Source: Pseudaestuariivita rosea
GTDB taxonomy: Bacteria; Pseudomonadota; Alphaproteobacteria; Rhodobacterales; Rhodobacteraceae
NCBI RefSeq assembly: GCF_017592335.1
Contig: NZ_JACNMP010000001.1
Span: 62,001 to 126,000, forward strand
DNA: 64,000 bases
Direction of reading: 5' to 3'
Shown here: in pieces, positions 55,718 to 64,000 of the stretch
How positions within the stretch are numbered: the stretch's first letter is position 1
Layout of the letters: each line of letters starts with the position of its first letter
Notes under the pieces: model-generated
Databases searched by the model: none
The model's input: the letters and a program-made list of their open reading frames with translations, nothing else
What the model was told of the DNA's origin: nothing
Translations under genes and position numbers: made by a program

Positions 55718-56718
55718 TTATCTTTTAATATCTCCAAAATGTCTGCTGTCGGCCGGGGTAAGAGACGATCAACCTGTTCCCGCAACATCACGACTGACGG
55801 ATGTGATAGATCACTTACCAGATTTTGCCAAACACGTGGGATCAGGTCGACATATCCAGGTTTTCCAGAATGCAGCGATAATCTGGCAAATACGCCCAGT
55901 ATCCGCAGATTTCTTTGGGCACTGACGATGGCGCAGTTTTCTTTGAAACATTCCGCATCCTGTTGCGTCGCATTGATGTAGCGATCTATCATCATAGTGA
56001 TAATTTGTGGTTTCACATCCCGTCGCGCATCCTTCAGCAGGGACATCAGATCATAGGCAGGGTGGCCCAACATCGCATCTTGAAAATCAAGAAGGCCGAC
56101 TCGCGCCGTACCCTGACGATCCGGCAGCCAGATCAGGTTTTCGGCATGGAAGTCCCGCTGAATAAGCACCTTTGGATAAGGCTCAAGGCCAACAATCAAT
56201 TCCCGCACGGCGTTTCGAAAATGATCCTGATTTTCCTGATCAATCGTAAGACCAGCGCCCACGGCGTACCAGGTCAGCGCCAGACACCCCATATCTGCCA
56301 TGATATCGGCATCATAAAAGTTCAGATCGGCTGGGGGCTGATGCTTGTGCAGTTCGATCAAAACGTCCACGGCGTTTTCGTAAAGTTCTACTTCAAGTGC
56401 AGGCGTGGTTTCTGAGATACGGGCGAATAAATCATCACCCAAATCCTCAATAAGTAGAAATCCGTTTTGAACATCGATTTCGAAAATCTCAGGCGCGCTT
56501 AGACCGATTGACTGCAAATAGCGTGCAATTTTGACAAATGGCTCGACGGTTTCGCCTTTTTCCGGATCTGCGTCCATCAAAACAGTTGTCTGCCCGTTGT
56601 CTGCCTTCAGTCTGTCATACCTGCGATTTGAGGCGTCGCCGGCAAGCGGACTGATCTTTGCGGTTTTCCAGCTTGTTTGACTTAAAAAGTCACGAATTTG
56701 TTGTTGTCTGGCTTTCAC
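55693..56718 (-). CDS. amgK: Anomeric MurNAc/GlcNAc kinase (AmgK-like)
   Basis: The 341-residue phosphotransferase-fold protein starts at a GTG seven bases after GGAG. ISPLAGDASNRRYDRL opens the N-lobe. The catalytic loop is LIQRDFHAENLIWLP and the metal site is GLLDFQDAMLGHPAYDLMSLL. AmgK phosphorylates recovered MurNAc at C1 for MurU. It overlaps tsaE by 29 bp upstream and murU by 25 bp downstream, so all three are coupled. Confidence 0.89.
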   Translation of the reverse strand: MKARQQQIRDFLSQTSWKTAKISPLAGDASNRRYDRLKADNGQTTVLMDADPEKGETVEPFVKIARYLQSIGLSAPEIFEIDVQNGFLLIEDLGDDLFARISETTPALEVELYENAVDVLIELHKHQPPADLNFYDADIMADMGCLALTWYAVGAGLTIDQENQDHFRNAVRELIVGLEPYPKVLIQRDFHAENLIWLPDRQGTARVGLLDFQDAMLGHPAYDLMSLLKDARRDVKPQIITMMIDRYINATQQDAECFKENCAIVSAQRNLRILGVFARLSLHSGKPGYVDLIPRVWQNLVSDLSHPSVVMLREQVDRLLPRPTADILEILKDKCGTVPHL

Positions 56719-57181
56719 TTAATTGCTCCAGAAGACGCTGCCATCGGGGGGTTGATGCGGTGACGTTTACCTCGTGCTGTCCGTTGTCCAATGCCTGAAA
56801 GCGCAAGGTCAAGCACTCTTTTGGAACCGCGTCCCCCAAACGATCTGGCCATTCGATCAGGCAGACCGCTTCAGCGAACACCTCTTCAAGTCCAAGCTCC
56901 AATGCTTCGTCAGGGCTTGTCAGACGATAAAGATCACAGTGCCAGATCTCAAACGTTTCGGTTTGATAGATTTGAACCAACGTAAAAGTTGGCGAAGGCA
57001 CATCTTCGTCCGGGCCGATCAGTGCTTTGATCAAGGCGCGGGCAAAGAAGGTTTTACCCGCACCGATATCGCCTTGCAACAGTATGGTGTCACCGACGGC
57101 AATACTGGATGAGATGATATGCGCCAGTTTTCGCGTTGCATCTTCGTTTGGTAGCGGGATGTACAAGAGCTGTTCTGCCAT
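56690..57181 (-). CDS. tsaE: tRNA t6A37 synthesis ATPase TsaE
   Basis: The 163-residue P-loop protein has LLQGDIGAGKTFFARALIKAL (P-loop at about residues 36-49), SPTFTLVQIY and a WP motif in LIEWPDRLG. It cycles the TsaBD complex that makes t6A in tRNAs reading ANN codons. It is the first gene of the tsaE-amgK-murU-addB-addA operon, 41 bp after the PAS-domain gene. Confidence 0.93.
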   Translation of the reverse strand: MAEQLLYIPLPNEDATRKLAHIISSSIAVGDTILLQGDIGAGKTFFARALIKALIGPDEDVPSPTFTLVQIYQTETFEIWHCDLYRLTSPDEALELGLEEVFAEAVCLIEWPDRLGDAVPKECLTLRFQALDNGQHEVNVTASTPRWQRLLEQLSESQTTTNS

Positions 57182-57222
57182 CCCGTGATCCTAGCGGCTG
57201 GGCAAGCCGTCGCAAGATGGTT

Positions 57223-58806
57223 TCAGCTGACCGCGATTTCCAGCTGCGGTGGTTCGGATACAAGCTTTTTGAAAGCAATCAGCGTCGCACCCCTTGGCAG
57301 TGCTTCGGCGCGACATTGCAGGACTTGCCCGTTTTGCAAGGTCACATTGCCGGACCAGGATGATCGTTCATTCGTGCTGGTGGAAAATAGTCTAAGCTGT
57401 TCCCAGATATCGGAGTGATCTGACAGAAGCTGCCAGCGCGTTAAGGCATCGTTGATATTTGTTTCGACAACTTCCTGAACGATATCCTCGGCCCAAAGGG
57501 TTTTATATTTGTTATTGGATAAAGTCACCGAGCCATTAGAGGCAAATACGATGATCGCTTCGTCCAGATTATCGATAACGGCCTGCCCTTGTTCAAGCTG
57601 TGACCGGAAACGACGTGTCAGTGAAATTTCGGCGCTGATATCGTCAAACAGAAATGCAACACCGCCACCTGGATGTGGCCTGCCCGTTACGCGATACGTC
57701 AGTCCCGACGGCAGATTCCAGACCTCGGAATATGTACCGTCGACTGCGGCGGCCTCAAGATCAGACATTTGTTGCTGCCAGCTGCGATAGTCTTTGGGTT
57801 CAGGCACCATCTGCCGTTCGCGCAACTTGTCCAGAAATGCGAAAAGCGTTGGCCGAATGCTTAGAAACTCGGGCGAAAGACCCACCATATTCAGAAGGGC
57901 GGGGTTAAACAGAACCAGCTGTCGTTTTTTGTCGAATATTGCAAGACCGGTCGGTAACTGCGCAAATGTCTTGCTGAGTGTTTGGACAAAATCGCGCAAG
58001 GCCTCTTCGGCCTTGATGGTCGTATTGATGTCTGTGGCAAAAAAGAGTGTATGATCACCCTGTTGGATGCTGCTGATTTCATACCAATTGGGTGCTGCGT
58101 CTTCACCGGGTTTAAGGCAGGCGCGCCAGACACGTCGCGCATCTTCTTCCAGCAAGGATGGCAATGTTTCGAATAGTGCTTTCAGCGGCCAGGTTTTTTC
58201 GCTTTCAATATCCGAATGATGTATCGCCAGATCGGTGTAGGCTTTGTTAGCCCATGTTACTGTTCTGTCGCGGTCTTGTATCCAGACCAGATGTGGCGCG
58301 TGATCGACCGTTTCGCGTAGAATGTTAAGCTCATCTGTTAGCGCGCTAAAGCTGGGTCCATCGATCAAAGAACGCTCTTTTTCGTCCGATGATGTGACGA
58401 CCGCGATACGGGCCAGATTGTCCCACCATTCGACTTCGACACGCCCGGTATCGTCGGGCATCGCGGCGTGAACGGTCAGGTGACCTTTTTCGAACAGTTC
58501 ACTCAGGTCCTGACCAATGGTCGGAAATCTAGGGGACAGGATCGCTATCAGCTGATCCAGATCGCTTTGATCGTCCGAAGATGGCGTGGCGGTTGCCAAT
58601 AGCCGACGCGCAGGTTTGGTCGCATCCAGCAGTTTCGAGTCGTCGAAAACAAAAACAAGATCGGTGGCGGCGTCTTTGATAATAGCCCGCGCCGAAACCG
58701 TCTTTTCGGGTGATAATGCTGAAATTGCCCACAAAACACAAAATGCCGTCACAATCGAAAACCCCGCCAGGGCGGCAATTTCAGCAGGTGTCAAAACCGT
58801 AAACAC
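57223..58806 (-). CDS. Multi-PAS membrane-anchored signalling protein (DivL-like candidate)
   Basis: The 527-residue protein has an N-terminal helix (about 8-27) and several PAS-type segments, e.g. VDHAPHLVWIQDRDRTVTWA (near 165-185), LPTGLAIFDKKRQLVLFNPA (near 290-310) and NLDEAIIVFASNGSVTLSNN. It ends soon after the third PAS at FKKLVSEPPQLEIAVS; I see no H-box or ATPase domain. In Rhodobacter capsulatus a PAS-domain protein named DivL acts on the CtrA pathway; similar architecture makes this a candidate, not an orthology claim. A perfect CtrA box lies 52 bp before its start. It is followed by tsaE and preceded by regB. Confidence 0.75.
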   Translation of the reverse strand: MFTVLTPAEIAALAGFSIVTAFCVLWAISALSPEKTVSARAIIKDAATDLVFVFDDSKLLDATKPARRLLATATPSSDDQSDLDQLIAILSPRFPTIGQDLSELFEKGHLTVHAAMPDDTGRVEVEWWDNLARIAVVTSSDEKERSLIDGPSFSALTDELNILRETVDHAPHLVWIQDRDRTVTWANKAYTDLAIHHSDIESEKTWPLKALFETLPSLLEEDARRVWRACLKPGEDAAPNWYEISSIQQGDHTLFFATDINTTIKAEEALRDFVQTLSKTFAQLPTGLAIFDKKRQLVLFNPALLNMVGLSPEFLSIRPTLFAFLDKLRERQMVPEPKDYRSWQQQMSDLEAAAVDGTYSEVWNLPSGLTYRVTGRPHPGGGVAFLFDDISAEISLTRRFRSQLEQGQAVIDNLDEAIIVFASNGSVTLSNNKYKTLWAEDIVQEVVETNINDALTRWQLLSDHSDIWEQLRLFSTSTNERSSWSGNVTLQNGQVLQCRAEALPRGATLIAFKKLVSEPPQLEIAVS

Positions 58807-58857
58807 ACAGGGTTCCTTTAGTGGCGGCTTATAGTGCTAAACTTTCGCTAATAAAGG

Positions 58858-58872
58858 TTAATCTATTCTTAA
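58858..58872. promoter_or_regulatory. Perfect CtrA box upstream of the PAS-domain gene
   Basis: TTAA-N7-TTAA (TTAA, TCTATTC, TTAA) matches the full CtrA consensus, and the arms extend to GGTTAA and TTAACC. It is 52 bp before the PAS-gene start and within the short regB-PAS gap, a promoter position. It is not tested. Confidence 0.6.
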
Positions 58873-58885
58873 CCGGAACGAATAA

Positions 58886-60280
58886 TCAGATTTCAATCTG
58901 TTTGTTCAGGCCCAAAGGCTTTTTCAACGCTTCTTTGGCTTCGATTTGGTCCCTTTTCCAGTGAACTTCGACGATAGCCCCCTTCTTTTCGGGTGCTTCG
59001 CGGCCAATCAGAAAGGGGTCGGTGCCATTTGTAAATTCAAGCGCAGCGCCTGATCGTTCCAGCAGCGTTTTTGCAATGAACAGACCCAGCCCCATACCTT
59101 CATAGCCCGGACGTTCAGCAAGATCAGGCGGGTTTTTGCGCCGCCGCATAAACGGATCGCCCAACCGTCCGATAACGTGAAAGGGATAGCCGGGTCCGTC
59201 GTCAGCGATAATAAGACTGACACGATCGTCGGACCAGTGTGCCTCGATCCAGACTTTGTCTTTTGAAAAATCGACCGCGTTCTGAACCAGGTTACGGATT
59301 CCATGGATAATTTCGGGCCGCCTGATAATAATTGGTTGTTTCGTTTCTCCCCCACCCACTGGGGATATTTCGAAATTGATGTTCTTGCCGCGTTCAAGAT
59401 GGGGCTCTGCGGCTTCCCGGATTACTGTAGACAGCGGAGCTGATCGCAGATGTAGATCATCTTTGCCGGCCCGGCCCATCGATCTTAGGATATCGCGGCA
59501 CCGGTCGGCCTGATCGCGGATCAGTTTGGCGTCTTCACGCAGATGTTCGCTGTCGCCCAGTTCATCCATCAGTTCGGCACTGACCAGTTTTATGGTGGCC
59601 AACGGTGTTCCCAGTTCATGCGCTGTGGCAGCGACGACTCCGCCCAGATCCGTCAGTTTTTGTTCGCGGGCCAAGGCCATTTGCGTCGCCAAAAGCGCTT
59701 TAGACATGGTTTGCATTTCATTTGTGACACGCCGCGCATAAACGGCCAGGAAGATCAGCCCGATGACAAGTGCGACCCAAAACCCGAACAAAAAGATATC
59801 CGGGATACGCAGGATCGACCCATCTTCGGTTCGAAGCGGTATATGAAATATCGCCAGCACCGTGACTGCAGCCAGTGCAACAGCCCCTAAAAAGAACGTG
59901 GATCGCAGATTCAAAACAGCGGCCGAGATTGTGACCGGCGCCAGGATCAAAACTGCAAACGGGTTGTGCAGACCGCCCGTCAGATAAAGCAATGCTGATA
60001 GCTGGCAGATATCGAACAGGATCATCGACATCGCCTCGGTTTCGGACAGGCGTTTGTTTTCGGGAAAGACGAATATCGAAATCAGATTGGCCAGAATCGA
60101 CGCGCCCACCACCAGATAGCACAGGCTTAGTTCAAGCTGCAGATTGTAAAGACGTTGGGCGACATTGATCGCGATGATCTGGCCCAGGATCGCCGACCAT
60201 CTTAGCAGGATCAGGGTTCTTAACCTGATCCAGTCGCTGCCGCGCTCCTGTTCGAATAATCCTATACTTGCGTCTGACAT
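58886..60280 (-). CDS. regB: Redox-sensing histidine kinase RegB/PrrB
   Basis: The 464-residue kinase has six N-terminal helices. The quinone-binding GGLHNPF is at residues 102-108, the phosphorylated His221 is in VAATAHELGTPLATIKL, the redox Cys261 in RDQADRCRDILRSMG, and an HATPase domain with NLVQNAVDFS, DDGPGYPF and GMGLGLFIAKTLL follows. These match R. capsulatus RegB apart from a four-residue shift. It controls photosynthesis, respiration and fixation genes by oxygen state. It is divergent from senC-regA. Confidence 0.95.
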   Translation of the reverse strand: MSDASIGLFEQERGSDWIRLRTLILLRWSAILGQIIAINVAQRLYNLQLELSLCYLVVGASILANLISIFVFPENKRLSETEAMSMILFDICQLSALLYLTGGLHNPFAVLILAPVTISAAVLNLRSTFFLGAVALAAVTVLAIFHIPLRTEDGSILRIPDIFLFGFWVALVIGLIFLAVYARRVTNEMQTMSKALLATQMALAREQKLTDLGGVVAATAHELGTPLATIKLVSAELMDELGDSEHLREDAKLIRDQADRCRDILRSMGRAGKDDLHLRSAPLSTVIREAAEPHLERGKNINFEISPVGGGETKQPIIIRRPEIIHGIRNLVQNAVDFSKDKVWIEAHWSDDRVSLIIADDGPGYPFHVIGRLGDPFMRRRKNPPDLAERPGYEGMGLGLFIAKTLLERSGAALEFTNGTDPFLIGREAPEKKGAIVEVHWKRDQIEAKEALKKPLGLNKQIEI

Positions 60281-60376
60281 TCATTCGCCTATAGCTGCGC
60301 TGCGTCATGTTGTTTCATTGTTATTCGTCAACCGAATACCCATCAATCATGGTATCAAACAAGCAAAGGGCAAGAT

Positions 60377-61000
60377 ATGGCACGTGGATTTGCAATTGCT
60401 GCAGCGGCGGGCGTGACGGCTTTGGTGGCCGGAACTGTTCTTATCACATCCATTTCTGTACCGGCTGACCGGTTCCAGCACTGTCGCACCGCTACGATTA
60501 TGGGTGGAACTGCCTCGGTTGGTGGTCCGTTCACTTTGGTCAATCAGCAGGGCGAAACCGTAACCGATGCTGATGTGATAACCGAGCCATCCTTGATTTA
60601 CTTCGGATATACCTTTTGCCCCGACGTCTGCCCGCTGGATGTTGCCCGAAATGTCGAGGCGATCAGCATTTTGGAAGAAGAGCAAAACAAAATCATCACG
60701 CCGATCTTTATTTCGATCGACCCGGAACGGGATACACCTGAAGTCGTCGGTGATTTTGCTGCCAATCATCACGAACGCATGGTCGGTCTGACGGGTAGTC
60801 TGGAACAGGTTGCGGCGGCCTCAAAAACCTACCGTACACATTTTGCCAAGCAGGACGGTGATCCGCAATACTATCTGGTGAATCACTCGACCCTCAGCTA
60901 CCTTGTTTTCCCTGAAGACGGCTTTGTTCAGCATTTCGATCGAACGTTGCGGCCCGAACAAATGGCTGATCAGCTGGCTTGCTTTATCGACGCTGCGTAA
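60377..61000 (+). CDS. senC: SCO1/SenC/PrrC copper chaperone
   Basis: The 207-residue protein has a membrane anchor near residues 6-28. The copper site is Cys81 and Cys85 (TFCPDVCPLDVAR) and His170 (VNHSTLSYLVFPEDG). SCO proteins insert copper into cytochrome oxidase and are linked to RegB signalling. It starts 97 bp from regB on the other strand. regA follows after 70 bp, making the usual senC-regA operon. Confidence 0.94.
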   Translation: MARGFAIAAAAGVTALVAGTVLITSISVPADRFQHCRTATIMGGTASVGGPFTLVNQQGETVTDADVITEPSLIYFGYTFCPDVCPLDVARNVEAISILEEEQNKIITPIFISIDPERDTPEVVGDFAANHHERMVGLTGSLEQVAAASKTYRTHFAKQDGDPQYYLVNHSTLSYLVFPEDGFVQHFDRTLRPEQMADQLACFIDAA

Positions 61001-61070
61001 AGGTCACTGCCAGGGCTGGTCTGGTCCCTATACTGCCCTAGGTAAAAGAAAAACTTTGGGATTATGGGTA

Positions 61071-61625
61071 ATGGCCGAGCATAAGCTGCGTGAAATAGGC
61101 GAAGACAAGACGCTTCTTCTGCTGGATGATGACGAACCGTTTTTGCGGCGCCTTGCAAAAGCAATGGAAAAGCGCGGGTTTCAACCCGAAATGGCGCAGA
61201 CCGTGACCGCCGGCAAGGCCATTGCAACGGGTCGCCCGCCTGCCTACGCCGTTGTCGACCTGCGGCTGGAAGATGGCAATGGGTTGGATGTTGTCGAGGT
61301 TTTGCGCGAAAAGCGACCCGACTGTAAAATCGTGGTTCTGACGGGATATGGTGCAATCGCGACGGCCGTTGCAGCGGTCAAGATCGGGGCGACAGATTAT
61401 CTGTCAAAGCCCGCCGATGCCAACGATATCACAAATGCACTTCTGTCATCCGCAGACGAACTGCCGCCACCCCCTGAAAATCCCATGTCGGCTGACCGTG
61501 TTCGGTGGGAACATATTCAACGGGTTTATGAACTGTGTGATCGCAATGTTTCTGAAACAGCCCGCCGTCTGAATATGCACAGACGCACTTTGCAGCGCAT
61601 TCTGGCAAAACGTTCACCGCGCTAA
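61071..61625 (+). CDS. regA: Redox response regulator RegA/PrrA
   Basis: Starting at 61071 gives exactly 184 residues, the length of R. capsulatus RegA. The receiver has LLLLDDDEPFLRRLAKA, phospho-acceptor Asp63 in AVVDLRLEDGNGLDVVE, and the proline linker DELPPPPENPMSADRVRWEH. A Fis-type helix-turn-helix ends it (NVSETARRLNMHRRTLQRIL). It is the target of RegB. The longer open frame is read over senC in another phase and was rejected. hvrA and ahcY do not follow it. Confidence 0.96.
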   Translation: MAEHKLREIGEDKTLLLLDDDEPFLRRLAKAMEKRGFQPEMAQTVTAGKAIATGRPPAYAVVDLRLEDGNGLDVVEVLREKRPDCKIVVLTGYGAIATAVAAVKIGATDYLSKPADANDITNALLSSADELPPPPENPMSADRVRWEHIQRVYELCDRNVSETARRLNMHRRTLQRILAKRSPR

Positions 61626-61661
61626 ATCGGTCATAAAAACCTAAATTCTCAAGTAAATACA

Positions 61662-61685
61662 GGCAGTCAGATTGCTCTGACTGCC
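61662..61685 (+). terminator. Hairpin terminator after regA
   Basis: Perfect 10-bp arms GGCAGTCAGA and TCTGACTGCC with loop TTGC lie 36 bp after the regA stop. The stem is strong, but no T run follows (CGATAAATTG), so it may act as a weak terminator or with Rho. The rest of the 280-bp gap to the next ORF is AT-rich with no gene I can support. Confidence 0.55.
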
Positions 61686-61905
61686 CGATAAATTGAAATA
61701 GGTCTGGTGAATGAAATGCGCGGGTCGCTGTATGGGGTGGTCTGGAACAAAATGTATCTTTGAAACAGCAATTATTTGGCAAATTTAAAACTTATCTGTC
61801 GATTCTATGAAGTTTTTGTAACAGAAGATCGCACAGGCCTCATAAAGACTCGCATCGACGTAAAAGAAGCATTAAACACAGTGTTGGGGATCGCTTAGAA
61901 TTGGG

Positions 61906-62127
61906 ATGTGTGCGATGTTGAATAGCTATGGTCTAAGTGCGGCAGATATACTGGAAATGCCCGACACTGAGATTACAGAATTTATTCGACAACGCATAGC
62001 TTCACATAGTTTAAGCCCCATCGTAAAATCACTGAACAACGATGCTTTGTCCGATAATGAATCGGTCAAAAAGACGGCCCTGATGGCCTTGGAACGTCTG
62101 GGCTTTGTGACCTGCGATTCTGATTAG
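61906..62127 (+). CDS. Small protein of unknown function
   Basis: A 73-residue open frame (MCAMLNSYGLSAADILEMPD...). The segment SAADILEMPDTEITEFIRQR is amphipathic and helical; the tail ends RLGFVTCDSD. No family is recognised. It could begin at 61906 or at the ATG of MLNSYG (61915). No other gene competes for the space. It may be real because of its helical character and isolated position, but this is not certain. Confidence 0.5.
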   Translation: MCAMLNSYGLSAADILEMPDTEITEFIRQRIASHSLSPIVKSLNNDALSDNESVKKTALMALERLGFVTCDSD

Positions 62128-62263
62128 ACAGCGCCGTTTGACAGTTTTGCGGAATTATTCGTCAAATTGGCACCTGCAACTTTTACAAAAATGACATAAT
62201 ACCGTTACCGGATTGTCAGCTATCTGGGACACCTCCGATCTATCAAAAGAAACGGAGATAAAA

Positions 62264-64000
62264 GTGCCCACACGTCTGATCTGTCTGACTTCCACAATCG
62301 CACTGCTGGCTGGTACAGCGGTCGCCGATATGAATTTCAATCGCATCGCGTCATTTGAGACGGTCAATAACATGACTGATGGGGCGGATCGATCACAGGA
62401 AAGCTCGGCCGAGATTATTGCTGCCACCGAGAACGGCATGACTTTGGTCTATACCGATAGCCCGTTGGGCGTTCTTGGGGTTATCGATATTACTGACCCT
62501 GCTGAGCCTCAGGCGCTGGGAAACATTGCGCTGGGCGGTGAACCGACGTCAGTTGTCATTCTTGGCAATCAGGCGATTGTCGGGGTGAACACATCGGAAA
62601 GCTATACCGACCCGTCGGGCCATCTGGCTGCAATCGATTTGTCATCGCGCGATCAGGCTGCCCGCTGTGATTTGGGTGGTCAGCCTGACTCGGTTGCCAT
62701 GGCACCAGATGGGTCGTTTGTTTCGGTCGCTATCGAAAATGAACGGGACGAAGATCTGGGGGATGGCCGCACCGGCCAATTGCCTGCCGGCACACTGGTC
62801 ATGATCGATATCGCGGATGGCACATTAAACTGCGATAGTCTGCGTCGCTCAGATCTGACCGGTCTGGCACAGGTGTCGCCCGAAGACCCCGAGCCGGAGT
62901 TTATCGATATCAACGACCTGGGCGAAACGGTCATCAGCCTTCAGGAAAACAACCACATGGTCGTCGTTGCGCGCGATGGTGCTGTCGTAAGTCATTTCTC
63001 AGCCGGCGCAGTCGATCTGCAAAATGTTGATACGCGGGAAGAGGGCGCGCTGACCTTTGACAGCAATCTAGTCGGTGTCGTGCGCGAACCGGACGCCGTC
63101 AAATGGATCGATGACGATCACTTTGCCACCGCGAACGAAGGTGACATGGACGGCGGCAGCCGCGGCTGGACTATCTTTAATAAAGACGGCCAGGTCGTTT
63201 ACGAAAGCGGCATGACTTTTGAAAACGCTGTGATCCAGATCGGCCACTACCCCGAAGATCGGTCGGGCAACAAAGGCGTCGAACCTGAATCCATTGAAAC
63301 AGCGACCTTCGCAAACACCCCGATCGTCTTTGTGGGCGCCGAACGGGCCTCGGTCGTTGGTGTTTACGATGTAAGCGATCTGTCCGCACCGGTTCTAAGG
63401 CAACTTCTGCCATCGGGCATCGGGCCGGAAGGGTATGTCGCCATCCCCGACCGCAACCTGCTGATTTCCGCGAATGAGGTCGACCTGGGCCCCGACGGCG
63501 GTGTGCGCAGCCATGTGATGATTTTTGAATATGCCGAAGGTGACGCCGCCTATCCCATGCTGACCTCGGCCGGTATTTCCCAACCAAACGGTGCACCGGT
63601 CGGATGGGGCGCGATTTCTGGCATGGTCGCCGATGATGATGGCATGATCTATGCGGTCAACGACAGCTTTTATGCACAGCAGCCGACGATTTTTCAGATC
63701 AATCCGTCTTCTACCCCCGCCCGCATTGTTCAGGCGATCCGTATTACGCGTGGTGGCTTTCCAGCCCAAAAACTGGATCTTGAAGGCATCACACTGGACG
63801 GCGAAGGCGGATTTTGGGTCGCGTCCGAAGGTCGGACAGATCGGGTCATCCCCCACGCACTGTATCATGTGAATGCCGAAGGTGAGATTGAAGCCGAGAT
63901 CGGCTTGCCCGCCGAATTGATGGCGGTTGAGCGCCGCTTTGGTTTCGAAGGCATCACGAAAGTTGGCGACACCCTATGGATGGCCGTTCAGCGCGAATGG
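62264..64000 (+). CDS. Secreted esterase/phytase-like beta-propeller protein (3' end beyond window)
   Basis: The frame opens at a GTG after GGAGATAAAA and continues for 579 codons to the window edge without a stop. A signal peptide (LTSTIALLAGTAVA, cut near residue 21) leads to repeated blades such as LGVIDITDPAEPQALGNIAL. Near the end DLEGITLDGEGGFWVASEGR fits the phytase-like domain (Pfam PF13449 type), annotated as esterase-like activity of phytase. It should be periplasmic or secreted. Substrate is unknown and the last part is missing. Confidence 0.82.
   Translation, partial: MPTRLICLTSTIALLAGTAVADMNFNRIASFETVNNMTDGADRSQESSAEIIAATENGMTLVYTDSPLGVLGVIDITDPAEPQALGNIALGGEPTSVVILGNQAIVGVNTSESYTDPSGHLAAIDLSSRDQAARCDLGGQPDSVAMAPDGSFVSVAIENERDEDLGDGRTGQLPAGTLVMIDIADGTLNCDSLRRSDLTGLAQVSPEDPEPEFIDINDLGETVISLQENNHMVVVARDGAVVSHFSAGAVDLQNVDTREEGALTFDSNLVGVVREPDAVKWIDDDHFATANEGDMDGGSRGWTIFNKDGQVVYESGMTFENAVIQIGHYPEDRSGNKGVEPESIETATFANTPIVFVGAERASVVGVYDVSDLSAPVLRQLLPSGIGPEGYVAIPDRNLLISANEVDLGPDGGVRSHVMIFEYAEGDAAYPMLTSAGISQPNGAPVGWGAISGMVADDDGMIYAVNDSFYAQQPTIFQINPSSTPARIVQAIRITRGGFPAQKLDLEGITLDGEGGFWVASEGRTDRVIPHALYHVNAEGEIEAEIGLPAELMAVERRFGFEGITKVGDTLWMAVQREW

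Noticed and set aside
57194-57208. Hairpin CGGCT / AGCCG between the PAS gene and tsaE
   Set aside because: Five-base stem without T run; too weak to call as a terminator.
1-64000. Insertion sequences, prophage, CRISPR arrays, rRNA and tRNA genes
   Set aside because: No transposase, integrase, repeat-spacer array or cloverleaf sequence was recognised on either strand by reading; a tRNA search program was not available.

Overview
The window is a piece of an alphaproteobacterial chromosome, most likely order Rhodobacterales (Roseobacter group). This rests on gene content and order: pip-ubiG, marR-nit-grxC-comF, hemW-parB-parA-rsmG-mnmG-mnmE-rho-hemJ, maf-aroE-coaE-dnaQ-secB, the addBA-murU-amgK-tsaE run, and RegB-SenC-RegA with RegB residues H221/C261 and RegA residue D63. 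The species is not identified. I see no insertion sequence, prophage, CRISPR array, rRNA or tRNA, and most of the window is core genome. Genes are tightly packed: most convergent pairs overlap or abut at their stop codons.

Layout. 0-5.2 kb: pip (partial), ubiG, MarR regulator, nitrilase-like amidase, grxC, comF, a methyltransferase and hemH. 5.2-7.0 kb: a cell-wall cluster of two L,D-transpeptidase-like proteins around a CAP-domain lipoprotein. 7-14 kb: NavBac-type sodium channel, RlmD/TrmA-type methyltransferase, ABC exporter, cca, a CoA-type Nudix enzyme and hslO. 14-16.2 kb: a second Nudix enzyme, a response regulator/PP2C phosphatase (RbaY-like) and a divergent Hpt protein. 16.2-23.3 kb: ilvA, argG, periplasmic msrA, ribokinase, maeB and a YrbL-family protein. 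23.4-30.4 kb: mutS, grpE-hrcA, rph-rdgB-hemW.

30.4-41 kb is the origin region. parB, parA, rsmG, mnmG, mnmE, rho and hemJ run leftward; maf, aroE, coaE and dnaQ run rightward. Between hemJ and maf lies a 406-bp AT-rich non-coding stretch with DnaA boxes and a consensus IHF site, which I call as oriC. Two perfect 16-bp parS sites lie inside rsmG and over the mnmG start codon. Chromosome replication and segregation are therefore organised here.

41-48.7 kb: secB, fxsA, timA, smr, a DUF900 lipoprotein hydrolase, hslU and hslV (separated by a DUF2157 membrane protein), a kinase-fold gene and trxA. 48.7-57.2 kb: addA, addB, murU, amgK and tsaE form one overlapping leftward operon for recombination, murein recycling and tRNA modification. 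57.2-61.7 kb: a multi-PAS, DivL-like protein preceded by a perfect CtrA box, then the redox system regB / senC-regA. 61.7-64 kb: a small orphan ORF and the start of a secreted phytase/esterase-like beta-propeller protein that runs off the window.

The signals I would look at first are the msrA leader, where two mutually exclusive hairpins could expose or hide the start codon; the putative CtrA/gene-transfer-agent regulators (RbaY-like, Hpt, DivL-like with CtrA box); and the compact oriC.
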